Source: Flavobacteriales bacterium (lineage in GTDB: Bacteria; Bacteroidota; Bacteroidia; Flavobacteriales_D; Sanyastnellaceae). From it: a stretch of 42,483 nt of DNA. This document shows positions 34,521 through 42,483 of the stretch, one piece after another; position 1 is the first letter of the stretch; the number at the start of each line of letters is the position of its first letter. Position numbers and translations under genes: made by a program. Location of the stretch: NCBI GenBank assembly GCA_947488195.1, contig CANKYR010000007.1:1-42483 (forward strand), in the 5' to 3' direction. Below the pieces are notes generated by a model. That model was not told the DNA's origin and ran no database searches. It saw only the letters and a program-made list of their open reading frames with translations.

Positions 34521-35153
34521 TTAGTGCTTTGCCAAATAATCAGCAACACCTTCGTGATTTGCTTTCATACCTTCACTTCCCTTCGACCAGTTTGCTGGAC
34601 AAACTTCTCCGTTCTCTTCGAAAAACTGAAGAGCATCTACCATACGCAAAGCTTCTTCCACATTTCTTCCCAACGGAAAATTGTTGATTAACTGATGCAT
34701 TACAACACCATTCTTGTCAATTAAGAACAATCCGCGGTATGCTATCATAGGTCCGTTAGCCACCAAGTTTCCATCTTCGTCGTAATCATACTCTCCAGCT
34801 AATACACCGTAATTATCTGCAATGGTTTTAGAAACATCGGCAACAATTGGATATGTAATTCCTTTGATACCACCTGCGTTCTTTTCCATTTGCAACCAGC
34901 CCCAGTGGCTCTCTTCTGTATCTGTAGAGCATGCTACAACAGCGCAATTGCGTGATTCAAATTGAGCTAATTTCTCTTGAAATGCGTGCAATTCAGTTGG
35001 ACAAACGAATGTGAAATCTTTTGGGTAGAAGAAAAACACAACGTGTTTCTTTCCGACGAACTGATCCAATGAAAAATCACTCACCACGGTTCCTCCGTTA
35101 GTGATAGCTCCTGCCTTAAATGAAGGCGCTTTTTTTCCGACTAGTGATGACAT
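34521..35153 (-). CDS. 2-Cys peroxiredoxin (AhpC/Prx1 type)
   Basis: The 210-aa cytosolic thiol peroxidase reduces hydrogen peroxide and organic peroxides using a reductant such as thioredoxin. The peroxidatic cysteine is C51 in FYPKDFTFVCPTELHAFQ. The resolving cysteine is C185 in EVCPANWSKG, so this is a typical 2-Cys enzyme. The conserved RGLFLIDKNG and the LGRNVEEALR helix are present. It has its own promoter (35170-35202) and its own terminator, so it is a monocistronic stress gene. An exact ahpC/prx subtype is not asserted. Confidence 0.96.
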   Translation of the reverse strand: MSSLVGKKAPSFKAGAITNGGTVVSDFSLDQFVGKKHVVFFFYPKDFTFVCPTELHAFQEKLAQFESRNCAVVACSTDTEESHWGWLQMEKNAGGIKGITYPIVADVSKTIADNYGVLAGEYDYDEDGNLVANGPMIAYRGLFLIDKNGVVMHQLINNFPLGRNVEEALRMVDALQFFEENGEVCPANWSKGSEGMKANHEGVADYLAKH

Positions 35154-35169
35154 AAAATTATATTTTTTG

Positions 35170-35202
35170 CAAATCTAACAGCATTGAACGAGTTATGTTC
35201 AA
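35170..35202 (-). promoter_or_regulatory. Promoter of the peroxiredoxin gene
   Basis: On the minus strand TTG (35200-35202) and a perfect -7 box TAGATTTG (35170-35177), 22 nt apart. The predicted start leaves a leader of about 13 nt before the ATG at 35153. Confidence 0.65.
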
Positions 35203-35209
35203 TTCTACA

Positions 35210-35596
35210 TTAATTAATCTCTAACTTTCGATAAGCACGGGCAAGAGCTATCCATGAAGCAACAAAAAACAGCCCGCCAATTGGCGTTATAGGTCCTGCT
35301 ATTTTCTCAACCACTTCATTCAAATAAGCAGAAAAAGCTAAGAGATATAACGAACCTGAAAAACAAATTATCCCAGCTAAAAATAAAATTGTGACCCGCC
35401 TCAAACTAACTGAATCTTTGAGTAGCAATGCACTGAACAAGATTCCAAAAGAATGAATGACTTGATAGTACACCCCTTTATTGAAGATCTCAATACTGTG
35501 CTCATCCAAAATATTTTTCAACCCGTGCGCAGCAAATGCTCCTAAAACAATCGCCAATGACATTAATAGAGCGCCTAGAGTAATCGAGTTCTTCAT
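35210..35596 (-). CDS. DUF423 family membrane protein
   Basis: About 128 aa from the ATG at 35596 (MKNSITLGALLMSLAIVLGAFAAHGLKNIL). The family signature GAFAAHGLK is present, with four hydrophobic segments (about 4-23, 44-62, 70-90, 100-118). It is a small conserved inner-membrane protein of unknown function (YgdD-like). The reading frame is open further upstream to 35704, but this overlaps the divergent gene's coding region and homology starts at MKNS. It is divergent from the SPOR-protein gene with only about 35 nt between the starts. Confidence 0.92.
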   Translation of the reverse strand: MKNSITLGALLMSLAIVLGAFAAHGLKNILDEHSIEIFNKGVYYQVIHSFGILFSALLLKDSVSLRRVTILFLAGIICFSGSLYLLAFSAYLNEVVEKIAGPITPIGGLFFVASWIALARAYRKLEIN

Positions 35597-35630
35597 TTTT
35601 CGTATATTTAAAAAAGGAATTAAAAATCTC

Positions 35631-38600
35631 GTGGCGAAATTGCGATGTATTTTTACATTTCCAACTAAAATAAAGGCCATAAGAAAACTAATTTCCATAT
35701 TCATTCTAACGATTTGCCTTGGGACACTTCACGCCCAAAAGCCGATTGACGAAAAAACATTAGCCGCCGAGGCGAATGTGTTTTTTGAGGAAGGAAATTA
35801 CGTGCAAGCCTACGCCGTGTATTCGCAATTGGTGTCGCTATACGGAAGCAATCCCTTGTATGCCTTCCGTTTTGGTGCCGCGGGTATTTATGCAACGACT
35901 GATCGCGACAATTGCATTTTCTTCATGAAAGACGGGATTCGAAGAGGATATACTGAACCTGAAACTCATTATTACTTGGCGCGAGCTTACCACCTAAGCT
36001 ACAATTTCAAAGAAGCCTTGGTTGAATATGAGAAATTCCAAACCTCGGCAGAAAAAAAACAACTCGCTAAGTCTGATTGCAAAGCACAGAAACTCTCTGC
36101 AGAGTCTGGATTAAACCTTATGAACAGCATTAAGGATGTTCAAGTACTAGAAAAAACAGAGGCGGAAAAATCGAGTTTTTACCGATACATGAACATTGAC
36201 GCCTCGATCGGTAAAATTATCTCTACACCGAACGAATTGCTTTCGAAACTGGATTTAAAGTCGAAAGAAGAACATGTTTTCTTCCTTCCATCTAACGGAA
36301 AGAAAATTTTCTTTTCGAGCAAAGGAAAAGACGGCTTAACAGGGAAAGATATCTACATGACCTCACGTTTGAACGGAGCGTTCACTTCACCCGTTAAGTT
36401 GAAAGGCACAGTTAATACTGAGTTCGATGAGGACTTCGCATTTATGCATCCAAACGGAAGCACACTCTATTTTGCTTCGAAGGGACATGGAAGTATGGGA
36501 GGTTACGATATTTTCCGATGTGATTGGGATGCTAGCATAAATGATTTCGGCCCGGCAATTAATATGGACTTCGCCATTAATACGCCAGACGACGATCTTT
36601 TCTTTATCACAGACTCTTTAAATACAACGGCGTATTTTGCAAGTAGCCGTTTAACTTCTCCAGACAAACTTTATGTCTATCGTGTTTTCGTAAATGGAAT
36701 ACCGATGAACATTACCTATCTCAAAGGTGAATTCATTTCTCGCGTAGATGTGAATCAAACGGAAGCGAAGATTCAGGTGTTCGATGATTTAACGAATCGC
36801 AAAATCATGGACACGCAAGCCCGCGAGTCGAATGGACAGTACCTACTTTTCATTCCGACAGCAGGAGACTACACTTACAAGATTCAACCTCCGGGAAGTC
36901 CGCAAGTTCATGAAGTGCTCGTTAAAATTCCGCCATCGGAAGGTTCTCGTGTGTTCCGACAGGAAATCGTTTACACCAAAACAGATGGACGTGAGAAAGT
37001 TGAAGTAAAAAATTATTGGAACGACCCACTGAACGACAATGTTGAAGACCTGCAACGTCAAATGCTTTTGGCAAAATCCCAACTCGATGTGAATGCTACC
37101 GCAGATCAAGTTAATTCCATTGCTTCGAACTCAAGCAATTCAAATTCAACGGAAACGAATAGCACTGAAATTGACCCAGTTAAGCAGCGTGTAGAGATAG
37201 ACACGGTTTTGTCTTCGCAGGAAAAAACTATTGCAGCGCTTAAACGAGAAATTGCGCTCGCAGAACAAATTTCTAAATCGCTTCTTCAATTTGTTCAACA
37301 AACACTTTCTGAAACAGACGAAGCGTATGAGGAATTTCAAAACGTTCGGTTTGAAAAACCAGAATCGTTAGCCGATAGCGCGAAGCTAGTAGAAGTGCGA
37401 AACAAAATGATTGAAACCCAAGATCGCAGCATTGCAGCTATTGCGGCTTTCGACATTTCAAAAAACAGAGAAAAAGAACTGAATGAAAAACTGAACAATG
37501 TTCAAAATATTAATTCGGAAATCAAAAAATCACTCGCCGAAAAAGACTCTCCCATGGCCGCATACTTAGTCAATGACTATATCGCTAAAAACCCGAAAAG
37601 TGAACAAGGAGTTGCTACTGAAACAGAAATCTCGTGGAAATCGCAAGATGCTAAAGTCAAAGCAAACGAATTAAAAGCTCAGCGCGACGACACGCAATTA
37701 AGGATTAATACCAAGTCGAAAGAGTTAGAAGGGATAGAAGATAAAACAACTGAAATCATTAAGCAAATAGCAACCACTAAAAAGAAAAAAGACATTGAGC
37801 GATTGGGAAGTGAACTAGCTGCGCTCGAAACTGAATACAAATCAATTGAAGAAGAAATTGAGGATGAAAAGGAAAATCTTCGTGTCCGAGAATTGGCACT
37901 TGCTGAATCTGCAACATTATTGAAATTGCTTCAAGACCTTGAGAACGAAAAGCAACCTGAAGTAAAACCGGAATTCAAAAACTTAACCAACACTGTAAAT
38001 GTAGAGTCGTTGAAAACTGAAATTAACGAATCCAAAAATCGTGTTTCAACGGCCTTGGAAAATTCTCATTATGAGAATTCGGACACTTCCAACAACGCCA
38101 GTTCCAACAACGCCAGTTCCAACAATGCCAGTTCTAACAACGCGAGTTCAAACAACGCTAGTTCCAACAATGCTAGTTCCAACAACGCCAGTTCCAACAA
38201 TGCCAGTTCTAACAACGCGAGTTCAAACAACGCTAGTTCCAACAATGCTAGTTCCAACAACGCCAATTCTAACAACGCAAGTCCAAAAACTTTCACAGCA
38301 GCAGAAGCTGTAATTATAAATAGCCCTGGACAATCGAATTACCGTGATGAAAATATTTTCGAAGAGTTGACTGCAGCGAACATTGAAATTTCCAATCAAG
38401 CAGAAATTGAAAATATCTACACTCAAATTGAGACCATCAATAGTCGAATAAAAGAAGAAACTTCCGCTGAAGTTGTTGCCGAATTGACTGATCAAAGAAA
38501 TCAACTGACCTATCAAAAAATGCAAGAAGAGGATAAGAATGCTGCGCTAATTGCAGAGCACAATTCGAATTCACTTATCGATCTTCAATCGGCTTGGAAA

Positions 38601-40061
38601 AAGAACACAAGCGCATCTACCAGTATTGCGACATTAAGCGACAAGAAGGCATACGACATTGCAGTGGCCTATATGAAAGAGGCAAGCACACTCCGAGCAG
38701 CTGCCAAAACAGAAACCGATTTCTTTGAACGTTATGCAAAAAACGCGCGTGCATTTGCACTTGAGCGAAATGCAAAAAACGAATTGCAATTTTTAGTAGA
38801 AAAGACTACTCCAACTGCTAACAACGCTAGTTCCAATAACGCTAGTTCAAACAACGCTAGTTCCAACAACGCTAGTTCTAACAACGCTAGTTCAAACAAC
38901 GCTAGTTCAAACAACGCTAGTTCAAACAACGCCAGTTCCAATAACGCTAGTTCCAACAACGCTAGTTCCAACAACGCTAGTTCTAACAACGCTAGTTCAA
39001 ACAACGCTAGTTCAAACAACGCTAGTTCAAACAACGCTAGTTCAAACAACGCCAGTTCCAACAACGCCAGTTCAAACAACGCTAGTTCCAATAACGCTAG
39101 TTCCAACAACGCTAGTTCCAACAACGCTAGTTCTAACAACGCTAGTTCAAACAACGCTAGTTCCAACAACGCTAGTTCTTACAACGCTAGTTCAAACAAC
39201 GCTAGTTCAAACAACGCTAGTTCAAACAACGCCAGTTCCAACAACGCCAGTTCCAACAACGCTAGTTCAAACAACGCTAGTTCCAACAACGCTAGTTCAT
39301 TCACAAGTATACCAGCGATCATCCAAAAAACGCTTTATCAAAAGCAAACAGTTTCGGCCTACAGCGACGCGAAGCCTATTCCAATTGGATTACCTCTGCC
39401 AGAAGGTTCGTTCTATACCATTCAAGTTGGAGCCTTCCGATCACCTGTGGCGAACAATACCTTTAGTCAGTTCGCTCCTGTTTATGCAGAGCGTCAAACA
39501 AATGGATTCATTCGCTACAGCACAGGATTCTTCTCTTCTTACACCGAAGCAATTCAAGCTCGAAATGAAATTCGTCAAATGGGCTATGCAGACGCATTTA
39601 TTGTTGCTTATAAAAACAGGGAGCGTGTTCGCTACAGCGAACTTATGACCACGGCTGAGCGGGCTAACGCTTCTGGTGAAAATGTTATTCCAACAAATAC
39701 GAATCTAACGAACACGGCGTCTATAGCTCCGGTAATAGATGTGACCTATTATTCAGATCCGCTAGCAGTGCCTGCAAATCTTATTGAAAAGACAGAAGGA
39801 ATTTTCTTCACGGTGCAGATTGGTGTATATGCAAAACCTTCGAGAAACCCTATTCTCAATACCTACTCAGAGCTGCATGTAGAAAAACTTCAGAATGGAC
39901 AAGTTCGTTATACTAGCGGCAAGTTTAAAACTATTGCTGATGTTGTGAAGCAGCGAGATTTTGTGAGAGCTAATGGAATTCCAGATGCATTTATTACGGC
40001 CTATAAAAACGGCAAGCGCATAACGGTACCCGACGCGAAAAAAGAATTGGGAATTCAATAA
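35631..40061 (+). CDS. TPR/PD40/coiled-coil/(NNASS)n/double-SPOR envelope protein
   Basis: About 1476 aa from GTG 35631. Signal peptide AIRKLISIFILTICLGTLHAQ (about 16-36). TPR-like helices (EGNYVQAYAVYSQLVSLYG, about 45-165). PD40 beta-propeller blades (KKIFFSSKGKDGLTGKDIYM, STLYFASKGHGSMGGYDIF, about 215-380), then a carboxypeptidase-like fold (about 385-475). Coiled coil (about 520-815), NNASS array 1 (residues 821-885), second coiled coil, NNASS array 2 (1064-1223), and two C-terminal SPOR-like domains (FYTIQVGAFRSP, about 1259; FFTVQIGVYAKP, about 1390). SPOR domains bind denuded peptidoglycan, so the protein may bridge the cell wall and another envelope structure. The TPR-PD40 start recalls PorE/PorW-like T9SS accessory proteins, whose usual OmpA domain is replaced here. 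The start codon is uncertain: no in-frame ATG precedes the signal peptide closely. Confidence 0.85.
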   Translation: MAKLRCIFTFPTKIKAIRKLISIFILTICLGTLHAQKPIDEKTLAAEANVFFEEGNYVQAYAVYSQLVSLYGSNPLYAFRFGAAGIYATTDRDNCIFFMKDGIRRGYTEPETHYYLARAYHLSYNFKEALVEYEKFQTSAEKKQLAKSDCKAQKLSAESGLNLMNSIKDVQVLEKTEAEKSSFYRYMNIDASIGKIISTPNELLSKLDLKSKEEHVFFLPSNGKKIFFSSKGKDGLTGKDIYMTSRLNGAFTSPVKLKGTVNTEFDEDFAFMHPNGSTLYFASKGHGSMGGYDIFRCDWDASINDFGPAINMDFAINTPDDDLFFITDSLNTTAYFASSRLTSPDKLYVYRVFVNGIPMNITYLKGEFISRVDVNQTEAKIQVFDDLTNRKIMDTQARESNGQYLLFIPTAGDYTYKIQPPGSPQVHEVLVKIPPSEGSRVFRQEIVYTKTDGREKVEVKNYWNDPLNDNVEDLQRQMLLAKSQLDVNATADQVNSIASNSSNSNSTETNSTEIDPVKQRVEIDTVLSSQEKTIAALKREIALAEQISKSLLQFVQQTLSETDEAYEEFQNVRFEKPESLADSAKLVEVRNKMIETQDRSIAAIAAFDISKNREKELNEKLNNVQNINSEIKKSLAEKDSPMAAYLVNDYIAKNPKSEQGVATETEISWKSQDAKVKANELKAQRDDTQLRINTKSKELEGIEDKTTEIIKQIATTKKKKDIERLGSELAALETEYKSIEEEIEDEKENLRVRELALAESATLLKLLQDLENEKQPEVKPEFKNLTNTVNVESLKTEINESKNRVSTALENSHYENSDTSNNASSNNASSNNASSNNASSNNASSNNASSNNASSNNASSNNASSNNASSNNASSNNANSNNASPKTFTAAEAVIINSPGQSNYRDENIFEELTAANIEISNQAEIENIYTQIETINSRIKEETSAEVVAELTDQRNQLTYQKMQEEDKNAALIAEHNSNSLIDLQSAWKKNTSASTSIATLSDKKAYDIAVAYMKEASTLRAAAKTETDFFERYAKNARAFALERNAKNELQFLVEKTTPTANNASSNNASSNNASSNNASSNNASSNNASSNNASSNNASSNNASSNNASSNNASSNNASSNNASSNNASSNNASSNNASSNNASSNNASSNNASSNNASSNNASSNNASSNNASSNNASSYNASSNNASSNNASSNNASSNNASSNNASSNNASSNNASSFTSIPAIIQKTLYQKQTVSAYSDAKPIPIGLPLPEGSFYTIQVGAFRSPVANNTFSQFAPVYAERQTNGFIRYSTGFFSSYTEAIQARNEIRQMGYADAFIVAYKNRERVRYSELMTTAERANASGENVIPTNTNLTNTASIAPVIDVTYYSDPLAVPANLIEKTEGIFFTVQIGVYAKPSRNPILNTYSELHVEKLQNGQVRYTSGKFKTIADVVKQRDFVRANGIPDAFITAYKNGKRITVPDAKKELGIQ
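38091..38285 (+). repeat. 15-nt minisatellite, array 1 (13 units, NNASS)
   Basis: Thirteen head-to-tail 15-nt units of the form AACAACGCYAGTTCC, encoding NNASS (the two last units vary: NNANS, NNASP). A 75-nt higher-order repeat (five units) is visible: the block at 38121 recurs at 38196. The frame is preserved. Confidence 0.95.
38820..39299 (+). repeat. 15-nt minisatellite, array 2 (32 units, NNASS)
   Basis: Exactly 480 nt, i.e. thirty-two 15-nt units encoding NNASS, with one unit changed to YNASS near 39179. Silent third-position differences (TCC/TCA/TCT, GCT/GCC, AAC/AAT) fall in recurring multi-unit blocks, indicating expansion by duplication of several units at once. Confidence 0.95.
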
Positions 40062-40087
40062 GACCTTTCGAATTAACGTTCATTGGA

Positions 40088-40116
40088 TTGGATTCAAAAC
40101 TATTCGCTTAACTTTG
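40088..40116 (+). promoter_or_regulatory. Promoter of the lamin-tail protein gene
   Basis: TTG (40088-40090) and a perfect -7 box TAACTTTG (40109-40116) at 18-nt spacing; transcription would begin near 40120, about 17 nt before the ATG at 40137. Confidence 0.65.
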
Positions 40117-40136
40117 AGATAACATACTTATTGAAA

Positions 40137-41777
40137 ATGAAATTCTATCTGATACTCCTTTGTTTTTTGTCAACTCCCTTCTTTGGAACAGCCCAACTTC
40201 AGTTGAATGAAATTTTAGCTTCGAACAACGCAAACCAAATGGACGAGTTTTTCGAATTCGACGATTGGATTGAAATCTACAACCCGGGGGGAATTATTAA
40301 TCTAGCAGGTTATTATTTATCTGACGACCCCTTGCTTTTAACAAAGCATCAAATTCCTGCGACTGATCCTGGCGCAACGATAATGCTTCCTGGAAGTTTC
40401 AAGGCAGTCTTCGCCGACAATGACAATTTAACACAAGGAGCGCTGCATCTAAACTTCACATTGAGTTCGAATGGCGAACATGTATTTTTAACTGCGCCAG
40501 ATGGTGTAACTATTATTGACAGCATTTCATACCCCCAAATGGCTTCGGATATTAGTTACGGACGTGCTTGTGAAGCTTGTACAACCTGGCAATATTTTAA
40601 TAATGTCACCTACTCTGCACCTAATTTAGAACTCCCTCAAACTTCAGAATTACTTTTCTTAAATGAAGTTCAGCCCGAGAACACAGGAATCTATCATGAC
40701 CCCGAATTTGAATATGACCCTTGGATTGAAATTTACAATCCAAATTCGTTTCAAGTGAATTTGGGTGGATATTATCTTAGCGTTGACGGAACTCCTTCAC
40801 AATGGCTTATTCCTACCAACGAACCCTACAATACTGTAATTGCTCCAAATAGTTTCAAAGTTTTTTGGTGTGACAACGATCTAGCTTTTGGTGCAACACA
40901 CGCACCTATTGTTTTGAATCCCTCAGGAGGCACGGCTTCACTTACTGGTCCCGATGGAATAACTCCTGTAAGTTCACTCGCATGGGGAGCTCTTTCTGCA
41001 GGCCAAAGCGCTGGGTGCACAACAGACGGCGCACCTTCTATCACAACCTTTAATCCGGCTACTCCGATAAACAGCAACACCTTAATCTTTATAACTCCAA
41101 AACCTGTTGTTATTAATGAAGTTATGGCAGATAACATTTTAACATTCGCGGATAACTATGGACAATTCGATGATTGGGTTGAAATTTATAATCCATTGAA
41201 CTACGATGTAAGTCTAGCCGGCTACTTCTTGAGTGACGACAGCAATAATCCAAGAAGGTGGCAAATACCAGCAACATTCTTAGATAGTGTCACTGTACCA
41301 AGTCTAGGATGGCTCACTTTTTTTATTGACGACAGTGGTTCACAAGGGGTACGACACGCAAGCTTTAATTTAAATAACAACAATGAGTTTATTGGATTGT
41401 ACAGTCCGGATGGATTAACCCGTGTAGATGAAATCGCATGGGTGCACATGGATGCCGACACCAGTCTTGGTCGACTTACAGACGGAAGCCCTGAATGGGT
41501 AAACTTCATCGTCACTACCCCTGATTTCTCCAATAACCAGGGTGTCATAAGCGTTCAAGAAATGAATGCCTCTGAAAAAATATTTTCACTTTACCCGAAC
41601 CCAACCAGAGGCATTGTACAATGCTCGAAGAAAAGCAACATTCGCGTTTACTCTATTCAAGGGAATTTAGTTGAAACCTTCTACGGAGTATTGCAAATTA
41701 ATTTCAGCAACTACGGCGCTGGAATTTATATTGTGACCGATGAAGAAGGAAATAAACTGAGAATAATTAAAGAATAG
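40137..41777 (+). CDS. Secreted triple lamin-tail-domain protein, T9SS type A
   Basis: About 546 aa from the ATG at 40137, which gives a clean signal peptide MKFYLILLCFLSTPFFGTAQ (18 further upstream codons are open but start inside the promoter). Three lamin-tail (LTD) domains of about 150 residues follow, each with a WIEIYNP-type core: LNEILASNNANQ...DDWIEIYNPGG, LNEVQPENTG...DPWIEIYNPNS and INEVMADNILTF...DDWVEIYNPLN. The C-terminus SLYPNPTRGIVQCSK...GAGIYIVTDEEG is a type A sorting domain. LTD domains in bacteria are found in secreted surface or nuclease-associated proteins; no enzymatic domain is present here. Likely cell-surface, ligand unknown. Confidence 0.92.
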   Translation: MKFYLILLCFLSTPFFGTAQLQLNEILASNNANQMDEFFEFDDWIEIYNPGGIINLAGYYLSDDPLLLTKHQIPATDPGATIMLPGSFKAVFADNDNLTQGALHLNFTLSSNGEHVFLTAPDGVTIIDSISYPQMASDISYGRACEACTTWQYFNNVTYSAPNLELPQTSELLFLNEVQPENTGIYHDPEFEYDPWIEIYNPNSFQVNLGGYYLSVDGTPSQWLIPTNEPYNTVIAPNSFKVFWCDNDLAFGATHAPIVLNPSGGTASLTGPDGITPVSSLAWGALSAGQSAGCTTDGAPSITTFNPATPINSNTLIFITPKPVVINEVMADNILTFADNYGQFDDWVEIYNPLNYDVSLAGYFLSDDSNNPRRWQIPATFLDSVTVPSLGWLTFFIDDSGSQGVRHASFNLNNNNEFIGLYSPDGLTRVDEIAWVHMDADTSLGRLTDGSPEWVNFIVTTPDFSNNQGVISVQEMNASEKIFSLYPNPTRGIVQCSKKSNIRVYSIQGNLVETFYGVLQINFSNYGAGIYIVTDEEGNKLRIIKE

Positions 41778-41813
41778 ATTAATCCTGGTGAATAATCATT
41801 CACCCCGATTAAT
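41778..41813. terminator. Bidirectional hairpin between convergent genes
   Basis: Two stacked perfect stems, ATTAATC/GATTAAT outside and GGTGAAT/ATTCACC inside, separated by a CT/CC mismatch and closed by an AATC loop. It fills the space between the lamin-tail gene stop and the queE stop. AT-rich tracts flank it, but there is no clean T-run. Confidence 0.55.
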
Positions 41814-41816
41814 TAA

Positions 41817-42425
41817 TTATTCAACTCCCATGTATTTATGAATTTGAAGACCCACACGCCAATGTGGGTTTTTTAGTACCCATTCGAAAATCAGCGGTAA
41901 CATAATTTCTCGCTTATCCCATTCAGGCTGCATAAACCACTGAGCATGTTCATTCATGCGTGCAGACAATTCATGAGACCATTCAATATCTGACTTATGA
42001 GCAATCACTACTTTCAATTCATTTGATAATTGGAAATATTCCTCCAACGGTGCTTTAAACTTCTTTGGCGAAAAGGTAATCCAATCGAAAAGTCCGGTTA
42101 ATTTTTGAGTACCACTCGTCTCTAGGTGAATGCCCAAACCCTCATTACGCAAAGCTTCTGTCAATGGCGATAAATCATGCATAGTGGGTTCTCCACCGGT
42201 AACAATAACTACTTTCACTCCACTCCCAACGGCTGCTTCAACAAGCGTGTCGAGAGATACAAGCGGATGCTTTTCTTTGTCCCAACTCTCCTTCACATCG
42301 CACCAAACACAACCAACGTCGCATCCAGCCAATCGAATAAAAAAACTTGGAACACCTGTGTAAACGCCTTCACCCTGAATGCTGGTGAAGGTCTCCATTA
42401 CAGGATATTTCACTTCAGAACTCAC
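41817..42425 (-). CDS. queE: 7-carboxy-7-deazaguanine synthase
   Basis: 202 aa. Radical SAM enzyme converting 6-carboxytetrahydropterin to 7-carboxy-7-deazaguanine in the queuosine (preQ1) pathway. Features: FTSIQGEGVYTGVPSFFIRL, the CX3CX2C cluster motif CDVGCVWC (C35, C39, C42), VIVTGGEPTMHD (SAM-binding GGEP motif) and HLETSGT. The C-terminus WRVGLQIHKYMGVE matches the usual HKYLG-type end. The start is GTG at 42425, overlapping the stop of the upstream gene as GTGA, so the two are translationally coupled. queC/D/F are not visible in the window. Confidence 0.95.
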   Translation of the reverse strand: MSSEVKYPVMETFTSIQGEGVYTGVPSFFIRLAGCDVGCVWCDVKESWDKEKHPLVSLDTLVEAAVGSGVKVVIVTGGEPTMHDLSPLTEALRNEGLGIHLETSGTQKLTGLFDWITFSPKKFKAPLEEYFQLSNELKVVIAHKSDIEWSHELSARMNEHAQWFMQPEWDKREIMLPLIFEWVLKNPHWRVGLQIHKYMGVE

Positions 42426-42483
42426 GCTTTAATTTTTCCAATTAAGTCATAGTGCTCCGCGCTAACAATTTCAATGTCGGCAA
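42422..42483 (-). CDS. C-terminal fragment of the gene upstream of queE
   Basis: The last 19 codons and the TGA stop (overlapping the queE GTG) of a gene that begins beyond the window: the visible end reads DIEIVSAEHYDLIGKIKA. It is too short to identify. It could be another queuosine gene (e.g. queD) or an unrelated small enzyme. Confidence 0.6.
   Translation of the reverse strand, partial: ADIEIVSAEHYDLIGKIKA

Noticed and set aside
35597-35704. N-terminal extension of the DUF423 protein
   Set aside because: It overlaps the divergent SPOR-protein start and signal peptide region; the family begins at the Met at 35596.
38732-39169. Long antisense Leu/Ala/Glu-rich ORF (LELALFELALLE...) over repeat array 2, and similar frames over array 1
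   Set aside because: A 15-nt repeat without stop codons is open in several frames; the NNASS frame has the signal peptide, domains and continuity on both sides.
38091-39299. CRISPR-like array
   Set aside because: Units are contiguous 15-mers with no spacers, in frame within a coding gene, and no cas genes are present.

Overview
This window is chromosomal DNA from a Bacteroidota bacterium, most likely a marine or freshwater member of the order Flavobacteriales (Cryomorphaceae/Crocinitomicaceae-like). The exact taxon is an inference. The evidence is: many secreted proteins ending in type IX secretion system (T9SS) sorting domains of both type A and type B; GWxTD, OMPP1/FadL, PD40, SPOR and lamin-tail proteins; a TonB-dependent receptor with a CarboxypepD_reg-like N-terminus; moderately AT-rich DNA; and repeated TAnnTTTG elements, the -7 box of Bacteroidota promoters, in front of genes.

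Layout. 1-3214 (-): a large BNR/beta-propeller T9SS cargo cut by the window edge. 3.3-5.0 kb (-): lipA and an exported barrel-like hypothetical. 5.1-10.4 kb (+): OsmC, an Omp85-like outer-membrane protein, rmuC, a GWxTD lipoprotein and a SpoU/TrmH rRNA methyltransferase, with a 40-aa lipoprotein on the other strand. 10.4-13.0 kb (-): a coupled pair, a low-complexity lipoprotein followed by an OMPP1/FadL-like porin. 13.1-16.1 kb (+): proS, a conserved hypothetical and a membrane lipoprotein. 16.1-23.1 kb (+): a 1287-aa SprB-like/PKD adhesin (type B), then a two-gene cassette of a type B surface protein and a collagen-like protein with a self-cleaving S74 domain. The cassette is flanked by about 95-bp direct repeats that contain the 3' end of a type B gene. 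23.4 kb (-): tRNA-Glu(UUC). 23.6-27.8 kb: barrel hypothetical, RlpA-like protein, small membrane protein and TonB-dependent receptor. 27.8-34.4 kb (-): lipid kinase, type B secreted protein and a 1348-aa type A propeller protein. 34.5-35.6 kb (-): peroxiredoxin and DUF423 protein. 35.6-41.8 kb (+): a roughly 1476-aa TPR/PD40/coiled-coil/(NNASS)n/double-SPOR envelope protein and a triple lamin-tail T9SS protein. 41.8 kb to the end (-): queE and the tail of an upstream coupled gene.

How it fits together. Housekeeping genes (lipA, proS, rlmB, rmuC, tRNA-Glu, queE) are interspersed with a dense envelope/secretome set: six proteins carry recognisable T9SS sorting domains, and several others are outer-membrane barrels or lipoproteins. 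No phage, plasmid, CRISPR, transposase or antiphage operon was seen. The most unusual things are structural: a long 15-nt minisatellite inside the SPOR protein; an 80-90 bp palindromic element built of degenerate 12-nt units, present twice and once forming the coding N-terminus of a porin; a fossil type B gene tail flanking an adhesin cassette; and a recurring TAnnTTTG-N4-start-codon arrangement that points to leaderless transcripts.
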